DNA of 64,000 nucleotides from assembly GCF_902832845.1 (NCBI RefSeq), contig NZ_CADFDB010000015.1:62001-126000 (forward strand), read 5' to 3'. The notes below the pieces were generated by a model. The model did not search any database, was not told the origin of the DNA, and saw only the letters and a program-made list of their open reading frames with translations. Below, in pieces: positions 1 to 8,807 of this stretch (the stretch's first letter is position 1; the number at the start of each line of letters is the position of its first letter). The stretch is from Burkholderia metallica. Lineage in GTDB: Bacteria; Pseudomonadota; Gammaproteobacteria; Burkholderiales; Burkholderiaceae. A program made the position numbers and the translations under genes.

Positions 1-1299
1 AATAATCACCATGTATCCAAGCAGCGCCTGCTCGTCGAGCAACGTCTGGCCGAACTTCGCCGCCATCCCGAACGGGACGCCGGCCTGCAACGACATCGAG
101 CGCATCTCATGGCTGAGGTGAATCAGGGACAGCCCGTTGATTACCGCGAAGAGCACCGGCCAGATAGATACCCACGCCACCGTCTTCGCGTACATCGCAA
201 GGATTCGCTTGGCGCCGTCAGCGCCGCTGATCAGGCAGAGCACCAGAATGAGCGGGAAAACCGCATAGACGATCGCTTCGGCATAGTTGCGAACAGTCGG
301 CAGCGTGTTCTTCGCCAGAATCGCCATGGAGGCAAGCGAACCGTTCGTCGCCACTGCAGCCTGAGCCGAGCTCATCAACGCATTGACCTCGGCGACGCGC
401 GCCGGATCGCTCAGCATCGCGGGAAGCTCGGCGCCCGCCTGACGCCACACGTTGTTGAACATTGCCTGTCGCAGCGCCGATGACGCGTTCTGCGACGATT
501 GGAGGATGAAGCCGTACGAATCGCCGATCGCGTTGACAAATTCCGCCTTCGCCATGGACGGATCGGCGATCTCCGGATACATCTCGCTGCCATACATTTG
601 CTCGGCTGCTTGCTCCGCATCCTGTACGCGCAGCAGCAGCAAGGTTCCGGTCGCTGAGCAGGTGTCCGTCGTAGGATTCGCGGTGAGGGTGTTGGTTGTC
701 ACGTACCGTGCCGGGCTGGTCGACGTGAACACCGTATTGAACGGGTCCGTGCCGTTCATAATCGTCCGCGGATCAATCGCGCCGTCCTGGATGTCGTAGA
801 CCGTGCACTCCTTGAAGAACTGGATAAGGTCGGCGTGCAGCCCCGGATCGGTGATTTCAGCCTTGTTCACCTTCTGAAGCACTGAGATTCCGAAACCCAC
901 ATCGCCCTTTTTCAGGGTGAGCGTATCCGGCACCGAAAAAATCGTTTCGTACGACTGTGTCAGCACTCGAGAGATAAGCGTGAAGCTCTGGGCAACCGCG
1001 GCGAGATACACCGGGACGTGGTCCACCTCGCGAGTAGGCTGCACGTTGTTGACGTCGGTGATGAACACGTTTTCAACCGGCAGCAACAGCAGCTGCGTCA
1101 TCAGCATTGCGGCGGCGAACCAGCGGAAGATCTCATAGCCTTTCCGACCGAGCGCGACAATCGTCCAGATCACCACCCCGCACAACAGCGTGTAACGGAT
1201 GAGACCTGTCCAGGTGCCGCTGCCCATGAAAGACGCAATACCCTGCATGACGTAGTACAAGGTATCGACGTTTCCATAGGTGTCGATTTCCATGTTCAT
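1..1299 (-). CDS. traG: TraG, mating-pair stabilisation protein (N-terminal part, cut by window edge)
   Basis: Inner-membrane protein of F-type conjugation; in F its N-terminal domain is needed for pilus assembly and its C-terminal part for mating-pair stabilisation and entry exclusion. About 433 codons are present and the reading frame runs off base 1. Hydrophobic segments lie near residues 30-75 and 320-380, as in the TraG_N family. The start ATG overlaps the traH stop as ATGA, which selects 1299 over a second ATG at 1293. Its position after traH is the F order. The C-terminal domain cannot be judged. Confidence 0.9.
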   Translation of the reverse strand, partial: MNMEIDTYGNVDTLYYVMQGIASFMGSGTWTGLIRYTLLCGVVIWTIVALGRKGYEIFRWFAAAMLMTQLLLLPVENVFITDVNNVQPTREVDHVPVYLAAVAQSFTLISRVLTQSYETIFSVPDTLTLKKGDVGFGISVLQKVNKAEITDPGLHADLIQFFKECTVYDIQDGAIDPRTIMNGTDPFNTVFTSTSPARYVTTNTLTANPTTDTCSATGTLLLLRVQDAEQAAEQMYGSEMYPEIADPSMAKAEFVNAIGDSYGFILQSSQNASSALRQAMFNNVWRQAGAELPAMLSDPARVAEVNALMSSAQAAVATNGSLASMAILAKNTLPTVRNYAEAIVYAVFPLILVLCLISGADGAKRILAMYAKTVAWVSIWPVLFAVINGLSLIHLSHEMRSMSLQAGVPFGMAAKFGQTLLDEQALLGYMVII

Positions 1300-2741
1300 T
1301 GAGTGCTCCCGCCGTTCAACGTCTGGCCAAACGCCAACGAGTTTCGAAGCGACGACGACACATTCGCGTGTACCGCACGCTCGATCGATTGGAGCTGCTC
1401 AACCAGCTGCCACGCGTTCGACGTCTGGCTGAAGGCTTGCATGACGACACTGCGTGCTTCCGATTCGACCGTGTCGATGTTGGTGTTGAGCTTTGTGGCC
1501 TCGTCGAGCAGCGACGTGCTGGATTTCACCGTCCCGTATCGCGCGATTGCTCGTCGAAGATCTTCAGCGGATCCATGGATGTAGGCTTCGGCATACTTGG
1601 CTGCGATCAGCGACTGGTAGGTACTCAACAGTTGGTCGGCCAGAGACGAATTGTTCAGGCGCGTGCCGACCGCGATCATTTTGTAGACCGGCAGGTCGGT
1701 CATGCTCAAAAACCGAAACGTGTCCGCCGGATTCGGGATCGCGGAGCGCGAGGCGATCGCGTCCGTAATCACCTGCAGCTTCTGCTGTACGAGCGTACGG
1801 AAGGGGGTGTAGCCAATTTCCTGCACTGACGGATTCAAGCACTTCGTCGTTTCGTCGCACACGTACACTTGGATCGTGGTGCCGGAGTTCGCGGCAGGAT
1901 CGTTACCGACCAATTCCTGCACCGTGAGGCTGCCGATTCGCGGCAGGAAGACAGGATTCACCTCCGTGCCGCCCGAATCCGACGGGTCGGGAAAAATGAC
2001 CGTCCCCACCAGCGACATCAGGAATTCCCGATCCGACGTGCTCAGGTCCGGCAGCTGCTGCAGCGCCTGCCACGTCACGTTGCCGTACGGCTGCTTGGCC
2101 GCGAGATTGGAATCCGATGCGGTGGCCGTATTGATCGTCTGCGCCGCTTGCGCCGAGCTGTTTCCGGTATTTGTCCAGGCATCGGTCATATCCGAATACA
2201 GGTTCGTGAATGGCCCGAGCGTGTCGGCCAAGTTCGCCTGCTCTTTTTTCCATGCAACAGGCGTCACCGCATTGACGATGCCCTCAGCGGCCTGGCACGA
2301 GTCGATGTTCATCCGGTTGACGTCGCGGGCGATGGTCTGCAGCGACTGCATGACGTTGTCGCAGGTTGGGCAGAGGTTCTGGAGGGCAAGCTTGAATGCG
2401 TAGCCCAAGGCGTTCGAGCCGATGTTGCGCAGCAGCGCAACAAACTGCTCTTTATTGATAAAGCTGAACCCGCCGGCAAACAGGTCGATCCCGCCGCAAC
2501 CGGCGCCCCATTCCGGGGCGGTGACACTCGCGAGCTGGTAAGTCTTGTGTGGCGTACGCATGAACACGCTTCCGCCGCTGTACATATCCATCGTCTCGCC
2601 CTGCAACGCACGCGGGCTCGATACGTTGCCCATGGCGTTGATCGAGTCGAAGACCTGCTGCATCGACATCGCGCTCGAACAGACTGGGGCGATGGCAAAC
2701 ACTGCAGCCGTCAGTGCGGCAATCCAGCGTGTCGGTTTCAT
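1296..2741 (-). CDS. traH: TraH, F-type pilus assembly / outer-membrane complex protein
   Basis: Periplasmic or outer-membrane-associated conjugation protein needed for F pilus extension. It has 481 aa against 458 in F. A signal peptide occupies residues 1-24, followed by the conserved TraH start with SMQQVFDSINAMGNVS. A CGG pair near residue 83 and a CPTC motif near residue 124 are visible, fitting a protein that depends on the disulfide enzymes encoded in the same operon. Its start overlaps the traF stop as TGATG. Confidence 0.93.
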   Translation of the reverse strand: MKPTRWIAALTAAVFAIAPVCSSAMSMQQVFDSINAMGNVSSPRALQGETMDMYSGGSVFMRTPHKTYQLASVTAPEWGAGCGGIDLFAGGFSFINKEQFVALLRNIGSNALGYAFKLALQNLCPTCDNVMQSLQTIARDVNRMNIDSCQAAEGIVNAVTPVAWKKEQANLADTLGPFTNLYSDMTDAWTNTGNSSAQAAQTINTATASDSNLAAKQPYGNVTWQALQQLPDLSTSDREFLMSLVGTVIFPDPSDSGGTEVNPVFLPRIGSLTVQELVGNDPAANSGTTIQVYVCDETTKCLNPSVQEIGYTPFRTLVQQKLQVITDAIASRSAIPNPADTFRFLSMTDLPVYKMIAVGTRLNNSSLADQLLSTYQSLIAAKYAEAYIHGSAEDLRRAIARYGTVKSSTSLLDEATKLNTNIDTVESEARSVVMQAFSQTSNAWQLVEQLQSIERAVHANVSSSLRNSLAFGQTLNGGSTQ

Positions 2742-3550
2742 CAGAAGAGCTCCCCAGGCTGCGAGGCAGTGAGAACGAAGATACGATCGATGATGTCCTG
2801 GAGGGACATCGTTCCCGAGCCGATCATTGCGTGATCGCCCGTCTCTTTCGATGCGATGAAGAGGGCGGGCACCTGCTGGACGCCCCAGACCGACGCCTGC
2901 CCATGGTCAGGCGTCGGGTTCGGAAACTCACCAATGCCCCGACCGTCCAGCGAAACGGGCAACACGTCGATGCCATAGCGCTGCGCGAGCAGCACAATCG
3001 TCGGGGCCATCGCGTGGCAATACGGGCAGTCCGAGCGGAAGAAGAAAATCAGGCCATGCTTCTGCGCGAGCGCACGCAGCTGCCCGTCCTGGTCCGAATC
3101 CCGGGTCCGGTCGTAGGTATGGACAGCGACGTTGTTAGTCGGACGCTTGAGCGAGTAATCGAGACTCGGGTTCTGCCACACAACCCGGCGCCATTGGTCG
3201 GCAAAGACCGCGCTCTTTTGCTGGACGTACTCCCAGAGCTTGATGTACTCCTTGATGTGCTCGGGCGTCGGGTCCATGTTCGCGACGTCGAGTCGGTGCT
3301 TCAGTGCCTCGCGCATCTCATCGGCCGACTTGATCTGGTCGAAGTCGTCGGAATCGGCCGGTTTGGCCGCGCTCGCACCCGCCGGCGCCGCAGGCTTGTC
3401 GTCATCGCAGTACCAGTTGAATTTTTCCTGCCCGTCGCAGCTCCAGGCGGACTTGTAGTCCAACCCGTCAGCGTCCACGATCGGCGACGCCAGTAGCGCT
3501 GCGGGAAGCAGGATCGCTACCGCGAGCCGGAAGCCTCGGGATGCGCTCAT
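2741..3550 (-). CDS. traF: TraF, thioredoxin-like pilus assembly protein with CPYC
   Basis: Periplasmic thioredoxin-fold protein of the F-type system, 269 aa against 247 in F. A signal peptide is at residues 1-25. The C-terminal domain carries FFFRSDCPYC, an intact CXXC, so oxidoreductase activity is plausible (F TraF lacks this pair). The VPALF segment is the usual cis-proline region. The start at 3550 is set by an ATGA overlap with the preceding gene; a longer in-frame extension upstream lies over that gene and is not coding. Confidence 0.92.
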   Translation of the reverse strand: MSASRGFRLAVAILLPAALLASPIVDADGLDYKSAWSCDGQEKFNWYCDDDKPAAPAGASAAKPADSDDFDQIKSADEMREALKHRLDVANMDPTPEHIKEYIKLWEYVQQKSAVFADQWRRVVWQNPSLDYSLKRPTNNVAVHTYDRTRDSDQDGQLRALAQKHGLIFFFRSDCPYCHAMAPTIVLLAQRYGIDVLPVSLDGRGIGEFPNPTPDHGQASVWGVQQVPALFIASKETGDHAMIGSGTMSLQDIIDRIFVLTASQPGELF

Positions 3551-4512
3551 GGCTGGCTCCGCTGCGCGTCGACGTGATAGCCGGCGTCCATCAATTGCCC
3601 GAGTGCCTGCTCGAGTTGCACTTCCGCGAAACCCAAAGACTGCGCGGCTTTGACCTGTTCGGCTGCATCGGATTGACGCCGCCTCCCTCCGAGAATCCAA
3701 AGGAATTGACTTCGAACCCTGGGCTTGTGCAACACCGCCGCAGCGCCCATAAACGCACGACGTGCGTTCCGCCAGGCGAAAGCCGCGTCAACTACGTTCG
3801 AAATGCAATGTCGCTGATATGCAGCAAACTCGCGCAAGTCGTGGTCGTGCTGCACGTGACGCAGTTCGGCAGAAAATCGGCCATCTTGCTGCTGGCTCGG
3901 TTCTGTCGACGCCGGCGAGGGTGCCGTCGGGATATTGACGACACCGCTCGCGGGCCGAGCCGGCTTGTCCCACTTAGGGGTCGACCATGGCGCACCGGAG
4001 AAGTGATGCCTTTCGAAAGCTGCGAGAAGCGCGGCATGGTCGCCGCCGAGGGAACCTGCAATTTCCTTCAGCCGTTCGAGGTTGTCGCTTCCGTACCGAT
4101 ATACCCGGGAATCGTCCGAGTAACCGAAAAACCAGTCGTGCCGATCGAGCATGTCGTAAAACTGTTCGATCGTGGGTCGTTGGATTGGCACCCCCGAGCT
4201 GGGGGTCGTCCGATCAGACAAGTCGACCGTATCCGCGACCGCGTCGTCATCGAGCTCGATCGTCGTACCGGCCGCCGGCGCCGGTCCGTCGACAACTACG
4301 AAGCTGCCTTGCCCCGTCGCCTGATCGTAGTTCGTCACGCAAACATCTGCGATGGCGTCCTCGAGCAACACGGAAATGGCTTCGCGCGACGGTGCGGCGC
4401 CGCGCGTTACCCGGAAGGTCGCCCGGTCACTGCCGGCGCCAGCAAAAAGATGGCTCGGCAAGTCGGGCGCCGGCGCGGCGCTCATGCTGGTGATCGTGAT
4501 CTGCAGTCTCAC
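3547..4512 (-). CDS. Uncharacterised conjugation-operon protein (321 aa)
   Basis: I do not recognise a family. The 321-aa protein has no signal peptide or membrane span. Its middle (about residues 115-180) is rich in aromatic and acidic residues (YDMLDRHDWFFGYSDDSRVY), and the C-terminal 60 residues are probably helical. It overlaps both neighbours by ATGA, so it is co-translated with the secretion genes. A cytoplasmic or regulatory role is possible, but nothing in the sequence shows it. Confidence 0.75.
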   Translation of the reverse strand: MRLQITITSMSAAPAPDLPSHLFAGAGSDRATFRVTRGAAPSREAISVLLEDAIADVCVTNYDQATGQGSFVVVDGPAPAAGTTIELDDDAVADTVDLSDRTTPSSGVPIQRPTIEQFYDMLDRHDWFFGYSDDSRVYRYGSDNLERLKEIAGSLGGDHAALLAAFERHHFSGAPWSTPKWDKPARPASGVVNIPTAPSPASTEPSQQQDGRFSAELRHVQHDHDLREFAAYQRHCISNVVDAAFAWRNARRAFMGAAAVLHKPRVRSQFLWILGGRRRQSDAAEQVKAAQSLGFAEVQLEQALGQLMDAGYHVDAQRSQP

Positions 4513-5009
4513 TTCGCCTCTCCTTCGCGGCTTGCGTTGCTACGTTCGGCACGCTGCCGTCCGATCGAGTCGAGTTGTCTGCGCAGTGCGAGAGGCGAGG
4601 GCGCAGACCAGACGAGGTCCGCAGCAAGCGTAATGGCGGCAGCAACGAGCCAAGTGACGAACAAGCCGTGACCAACCTGAGGGGCAAGCGTCGCGATGGG
4701 CACGTCATCAGTGCGCCAGTGCATACAAATGGCGGCCGACGGCGCGTGGCGAGCGGCCGTATCGGTGCATGTCCGCAGTCGGATCGTGTCCGGATTCGTG
4801 CCGCTTCCAGCAGCCTGTTCGAGCACGGTCTTTGCCATACCAGTGAACGACCCGAGATTGAGCACTGCGAGCCCAGCAACTGGGAAGGCCGCCGGCACAA
4901 TGACGAAGGCCACGAAGAGGCGCCGCACGTAGCAGGGAAGGCTGTCCCGCAGCGCCTGGACCCAGTCCGAGCGGGAACGCGAAGGGGGAAACATGCTTTC
5001 GATGGACAT
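4509..5009 (-). CDS. Small inner-membrane protein of the tra operon
   Basis: A 166-aa protein with two clear hydrophobic segments, about residues 24-46 and 115-135, flanking a region with two cysteines (CTDT, AICMHW) probably on the periplasmic side. The start at MSIESMF is supported by AGGAG about eight bases upstream; an earlier in-frame ATG lacks this. It overlaps the next gene by ATGA. The place in the operon recalls the poorly conserved Trb membrane proteins of F, but I cannot assign one. Confidence 0.7.
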   Translation of the reverse strand: MSIESMFPPSRSRSDWVQALRDSLPCYVRRLFVAFVIVPAAFPVAGLAVLNLGSFTGMAKTVLEQAAGSGTNPDTIRLRTCTDTAARHAPSAAICMHWRTDDVPIATLAPQVGHGLFVTWLVAAAITLAADLVWSAPSPLALRRQLDSIGRQRAERSNASREGEAK

Positions 5010-5066
5010 TTCAACGCTCCTGCGTCGTGAGGGTTTTGAAATCTGCAACCAGTGGGCGGTGCTGCG

Positions 5067-5459
5067 TCACGGTGTATCTCCCGCGGGTTGCGACGGCGCC
5101 GCCGGCGTCAAGCCGATCGGCGGGATTCGATCGCGGCAGTAGTTCATCTTCACGTCCAGGCGCCCGCTGGTTTCGCCCGCCTCGGTCTGGACGCCGCGTA
5201 CGTCGAACAGAACGTCCAGACGCTTGCAGCCAGGCCGCGGCAAGTCGCCGACCGGGCGAGCCGTGACGTAGACCGGGCCGTTGGCGTGCAACTTGGTGAT
5301 GAGGGAACCCGCAACGGGTCCACGCAGCGCGCCAAACGCTGACCCGTGATCAATCGCATCGATGAGAACTGCACTGAAGTCGTCGTAGCTGCCGGCGAAA
5401 GCCGCGACCGGCAGCGCAAAAATCGCAGTAGCAAACGCTGCGGAGACAAGGCGCTTCAT
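5067..5459 (-). CDS. Exported hypothetical protein of the tra operon
   Basis: A 130-aa protein with a signal peptide ending at about AAFAG (residue 20) and two cysteines in the mature part (PGCKR and NYCRD), which could form one disulfide. The C-terminus is proline/alanine rich. The start is fixed by ATGA overlap with the second traN gene. No family recognised; periplasmic location is inferred. Confidence 0.7.
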   Translation of the reverse strand: MKRLVSAAFATAIFALPVAAFAGSYDDFSAVLIDAIDHGSAFGALRGPVAGSLITKLHANGPVYVTARPVGDLPRPGCKRLDVLFDVRGVQTEAGETSGRLDVKMNYCRDRIPPIGLTPAAPSQPAGDTP

Positions 5460-6736
5460 TGGGATACCCCTTTTCCGCTTCCGATCGATTGCCGCACGCG
5501 CTGCAGAATCGCATCCTCGTCGACGGCCTTGGACTGGATCGAATTGACGAACTCGGTAAAGTCGATATTCGAAAAGTCGATACGCTGGAGTTGGTCGGCC
5601 GTGAAGCCACCGCAACCGGCAAACGGGATGCCGAGTTGCGCCTTGCCTTGCTGGTTGACAAGCTTCGCGATCAGCGAGTTGAAACAGCAGTAGCTCTTCT
5701 TTTCCTCGACGCACACGCCGAGCACGCGCTTGGAGCAGCCCTGGTTGTACTGGACACAGAGATTCTGGCCACGCTTCAGACTGAGCACCTGCTCGTCGGG
5801 GGAACAGGCGAGCCACATCTGGATCAGCTGCGCAGCGATCTCGGCCGCGAATACGTACGGATTGAAGTCGGCCAGTTGAACGCCGTTGGTCAGGGAGAAC
5901 GAGAACTGGAAGCCGTAGGCACCAAAGGTGCCGGAGGTAGACAGCGCCCTATCGGCCCATGCACCCATCTGCAGGAGACCGGAGTTCACGATGGAGCTAT
6001 CGACCGTTTCGTACAGTTGGTCAAAGACATATTTCGAGCCTAACGCGATGCCTTGCTTGGCCGCTGTTCCGGCAACCGACAATCCAGCGCTAACTGCGGC
6101 GCTTCCAATCGCGTTGTTCGAGTAAGCTGCACCGCCGCCGTTGCTGGTGCAGCAGCTCTTGATTTCGAGGCCGCCCAGCACCTTGATCGAGCAGCTGCTG
6201 TCGTAGCCTTTGAAAATGTTCACGTTCCCGCCACCGACACCGTAGGCGCCGGCTTCGCGCCCGGTTTCCAGCCCTGCTACGACCTTGCCGAGCGCGCCGT
6301 CCGCACCACTACTCGACGAGAAGCATCCGGCACCCGGTGCGCACATCGTGTTCGTGCATTGGGTGACGGTCGTTGTGTGCGCCGGGGTATCGAGACACTG
6401 GTACGTGTACTGCATCGTGTCGCAGCTTCCCGGCACCGCGTCGTTGTACGACACACACTGCTGGTTCACTAGGCCGCAGCCTTGCTGCTGCAATGGCGTG
6501 CAGTCGTTAACGGTGGAAGCGGCTTGGCATTCGTAGGTATCCTGGTAATTCCAGCAATCCTGGTAGAGCGGAATCCCGTTGATGACACGTGTGCCGGCCG
6601 GCTCGATGCAGGTTGAACCTGTACGCTGGCAGGTTGGCGCGGCATACGCTACCGGCGCGGCGAGCAGGGTGGCCGTCATTACACTGCCGACGAAGCTGAA
6701 CGCACGCGTGGCGAACGTGAGAGCGCGGATCTTCAT
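5456..6736 (-). CDS. traN: TraN C-terminal half, encoded as a separate gene
   Basis: Matches the C-terminal half of F TraN, the outer-membrane mating-pair stabilisation adhesin. The 426-aa protein has its own signal peptide (cleavage near VAYAAP) and is very cysteine rich. Segments such as PLYQDCWNYQDTYEC, KKSYCCFNSLIAKLV and DQLQRIDFSNIDFTEF match F TraN residues from about 300 to the end. The N-terminal half of TraN is the gene immediately upstream, joined by ATGA. The start at 6736 is set by that overlap. Confidence 0.88.
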   Translation of the reverse strand: MKIRALTFATRAFSFVGSVMTATLLAAPVAYAAPTCQRTGSTCIEPAGTRVINGIPLYQDCWNYQDTYECQAASTVNDCTPLQQQGCGLVNQQCVSYNDAVPGSCDTMQYTYQCLDTPAHTTTVTQCTNTMCAPGAGCFSSSSGADGALGKVVAGLETGREAGAYGVGGGNVNIFKGYDSSCSIKVLGGLEIKSCCTSNGGGAAYSNNAIGSAAVSAGLSVAGTAAKQGIALGSKYVFDQLYETVDSSIVNSGLLQMGAWADRALSTSGTFGAYGFQFSFSLTNGVQLADFNPYVFAAEIAAQLIQMWLACSPDEQVLSLKRGQNLCVQYNQGCSKRVLGVCVEEKKSYCCFNSLIAKLVNQQGKAQLGIPFAGCGGFTADQLQRIDFSNIDFTEFVNSIQSKAVDEDAILQRVRQSIGSGKGVSQ

Positions 6737-8022
6737 TGTGCCGCCCGCTGTTCGAACGAGCTGCACTGGTTGATCCAGTTCGGCGTGCAAGTCGCGGTGC
6801 AGATCTGGTTCAGCGTCAGCTGAACTCGAGCCTGCCCACCGCCTTGGAAACCGTACCCACCTATCGCCGCTTGAATTTCGACGGTATTGACGCCCTCATG
6901 CAGATACGAGCGGATATCGGTGTTGGGCGCAATGGTCGAGGGGTTCCCCTCGTACTCGCTACCGAATGTGAAGAACGGTCGATACTCCGTGAGGCCGCCG
7001 TCTGCCGTGAACGCAGTTTTATCCGAGCACACGCTCCGAATGCCGTTGTAAACCAAATTGTGAGCGAAGGTCACACCAGGCGAAGCGGCGGCAAGATAGC
7101 CAGTAGTCTGCCGTCCATCAATCCCGCCGGCCGACGCCGGCAGCGTCGCCTCCCCACATTGGAGAATGCGACCGCCGTCCGGCGCATCGGTGTAGACCGT
7201 TACGCCGTTGATGTCGACGCTGCGCAGCGTATTGTTTGCCGTGATCTGGCTGATGACTGCGGTACCGATCTGACCAAGGTTCTGTACGCTGAAGCTCATC
7301 GAGCCGGACACGGTAAGTCCGTTGTAGCCCGAGTTGTCGTGATAACCCGTGTCCGCGCCGAAGTTCCAGAGAGCAGAGTTCGATGCCAGGCGCGAGGCAA
7401 ACCCGCCGTTGAAACTTCCCTCGACGACTCCGCCGGCAGCGCAGCCCTGGTAGGGTTCGGTGCAGACCGGATCGTTGATGCGGTTGCACGTATATGTTTG
7501 TGTACCCACCGCCTGCTCGCAGGTTTCCTTCCGGTAGGTTGCTGGCACGGTCGACGTCACGTTGTGGCAGTCCTGCGAACTAGTCGTAGAGCCGGGGTTA
7601 TTGATGGTCCCCTTGCTCCCGGTCACAATCGGATCGCTCGCGGTGATCGGCATGCGATTGGGCGGCTTCTTCGCGAGGTAATTCACGGCATCGCATTCCT
7701 GACGCCAGTAGGCGCTTGGATTGGCTGGCTGCGTCGAGCAATCCGCTTCCTTGCCGGATCCGGCGGGCCCGAGACTGCCCTGCCCACCGCCATACAGCGG
7801 CGTCAGCTCGCCGTCCTGGTTCGTGTAGTTCGGCACGTTCGAGCCACCGCCACTGATGCTTCCGTGAGCCGCGTTCATTCCTGACTTACCGAACGACTGG
7901 CCTTCAGTAAACGCAGACCCGGTAGATGGGGCGTCCGCAGCAGCGCACACGGCGACCGCAGCCAGGACGGCCGCGATGGCCAGTGGTGCGCTTCGGCGCA
8001 GGGTTGCCCGCATTCCGTTCAT
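6733..8022 (-). CDS. traN: TraN N-terminal half, encoded as a separate gene
   Basis: A 429-aa protein with a signal peptide ending near VCAAAD. It begins its mature part with the F TraN-like pattern GQSFGKS, then a Gly-rich linker and a cysteine-containing sandwich-like region (residues about 200-420). It stops where the conserved TraN C-terminal half begins. In F one 602-aa protein covers both halves. The start at 8022 is set by an ATGA overlap with trbC. Receptor recognition in conjugation lies in the variable N-terminal/central part of TraN, so this protein may determine recipient range (inference). Confidence 0.85.
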   Translation of the reverse strand: MNGMRATLRRSAPLAIAAVLAAVAVCAAADAPSTGSAFTEGQSFGKSGMNAAHGSISGGGSNVPNYTNQDGELTPLYGGGQGSLGPAGSGKEADCSTQPANPSAYWRQECDAVNYLAKKPPNRMPITASDPIVTGSKGTINNPGSTTSSQDCHNVTSTVPATYRKETCEQAVGTQTYTCNRINDPVCTEPYQGCAAGGVVEGSFNGGFASRLASNSALWNFGADTGYHDNSGYNGLTVSGSMSFSVQNLGQIGTAVISQITANNTLRSVDINGVTVYTDAPDGGRILQCGEATLPASAGGIDGRQTTGYLAAASPGVTFAHNLVYNGIRSVCSDKTAFTADGGLTEYRPFFTFGSEYEGNPSTIAPNTDIRSYLHEGVNTVEIQAAIGGYGFQGGGQARVQLTLNQICTATCTPNWINQCSSFEQRAAQ

Positions 8023-8807
8023 TCGACATCCCCCAGTGCACGGAGATATCGCTCGGCGATCCCCGCGTAGGTAGGGCTGTGATCGACGATCTGGCGGAGG
8101 GCGTACGCGGGCGTCACGTCGCCCGACAAGGAGACGTACGACGCCGGCAGCGCACATCCGCTGCTGTCGACCTGACTGTTGGCATCTCCACCGCGTGTGA
8201 CGACATAGGCGGGCACGCGGGCGATGCGATACTGCGTGAACGCCTTCGGGTTGACGACGATGCCGCCGGACGCAATCCCCAGCCGCTGCATCTCAGCGGC
8301 CGTCGCCTTCAGCGAGTCGTTCTTGAAGCCCCGGAACACCACAGTGCCGCCGGCCTGATTCATTGTCTTCACCAGGCGTACGAGCGAGGCAGCGGGCATG
8401 GAGAAGCTCGCAAACGCGACGAAGGTGTCCGTTACACGGCGCTGCGTACGGCTTTCATACCTTTTCGCAACGGCGAGAGGATCTGCACCGGCGGCGGCCG
8501 CCGCCGGCGTAGGCAGGTTCGGGAACGCGTTGCCATCGTGAGCCGCCTTTGCTGCCGCCTGATCCATTTGCCGTTCGCGATTGCCCTGGATACGGCGCAT
8601 CTCGGCGTCAATCGCATCCGACGATGGCATCGCGCCGCGATAGCGCGCGGTGCCGCTGGCTGCCGCATCGAAGGTCGCTCGGCGCGTCGTATCGATCTGT
8701 TGCTGCTCGCGCGCAAGCGCGTCGTTCGAGACGGTCTGGGCCGACACCGACATGGTAGCTAGCCCGATCGTGCCCGCGGCCGCCAAGGAGGGAAGGAGAC
8801 GTGTCAT
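8019..8807 (-). CDS. trbC: TrbC, F-type pilus assembly protein
   Basis: Periplasmic pilus assembly protein, 262 aa against 212 in F. A signal peptide (residues 1-23, ending VSAQ) is followed by a charged, probably coiled region (residues 30-85) and the conserved TrbC_Ftype domain with FVAFASFSMPAASL and the RVPAYVV segment. It belongs to the thioredoxin-fold TrbC/TraW group and has no CXXC. ATGA overlap with traU gives the start. Confidence 0.92.
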   Translation of the reverse strand: MTRLLPSLAAAGTIGLATMSVSAQTVSNDALAREQQQIDTTRRATFDAAASGTARYRGAMPSSDAIDAEMRRIQGNRERQMDQAAAKAAHDGNAFPNLPTPAAAAAGADPLAVAKRYESRTQRRVTDTFVAFASFSMPAASLVRLVKTMNQAGGTVVFRGFKNDSLKATAAEMQRLGIASGGIVVNPKAFTQYRIARVPAYVVTRGGDANSQVDSSGCALPASYVSLSGDVTPAYALRQIVDHSPTYAGIAERYLRALGDVE

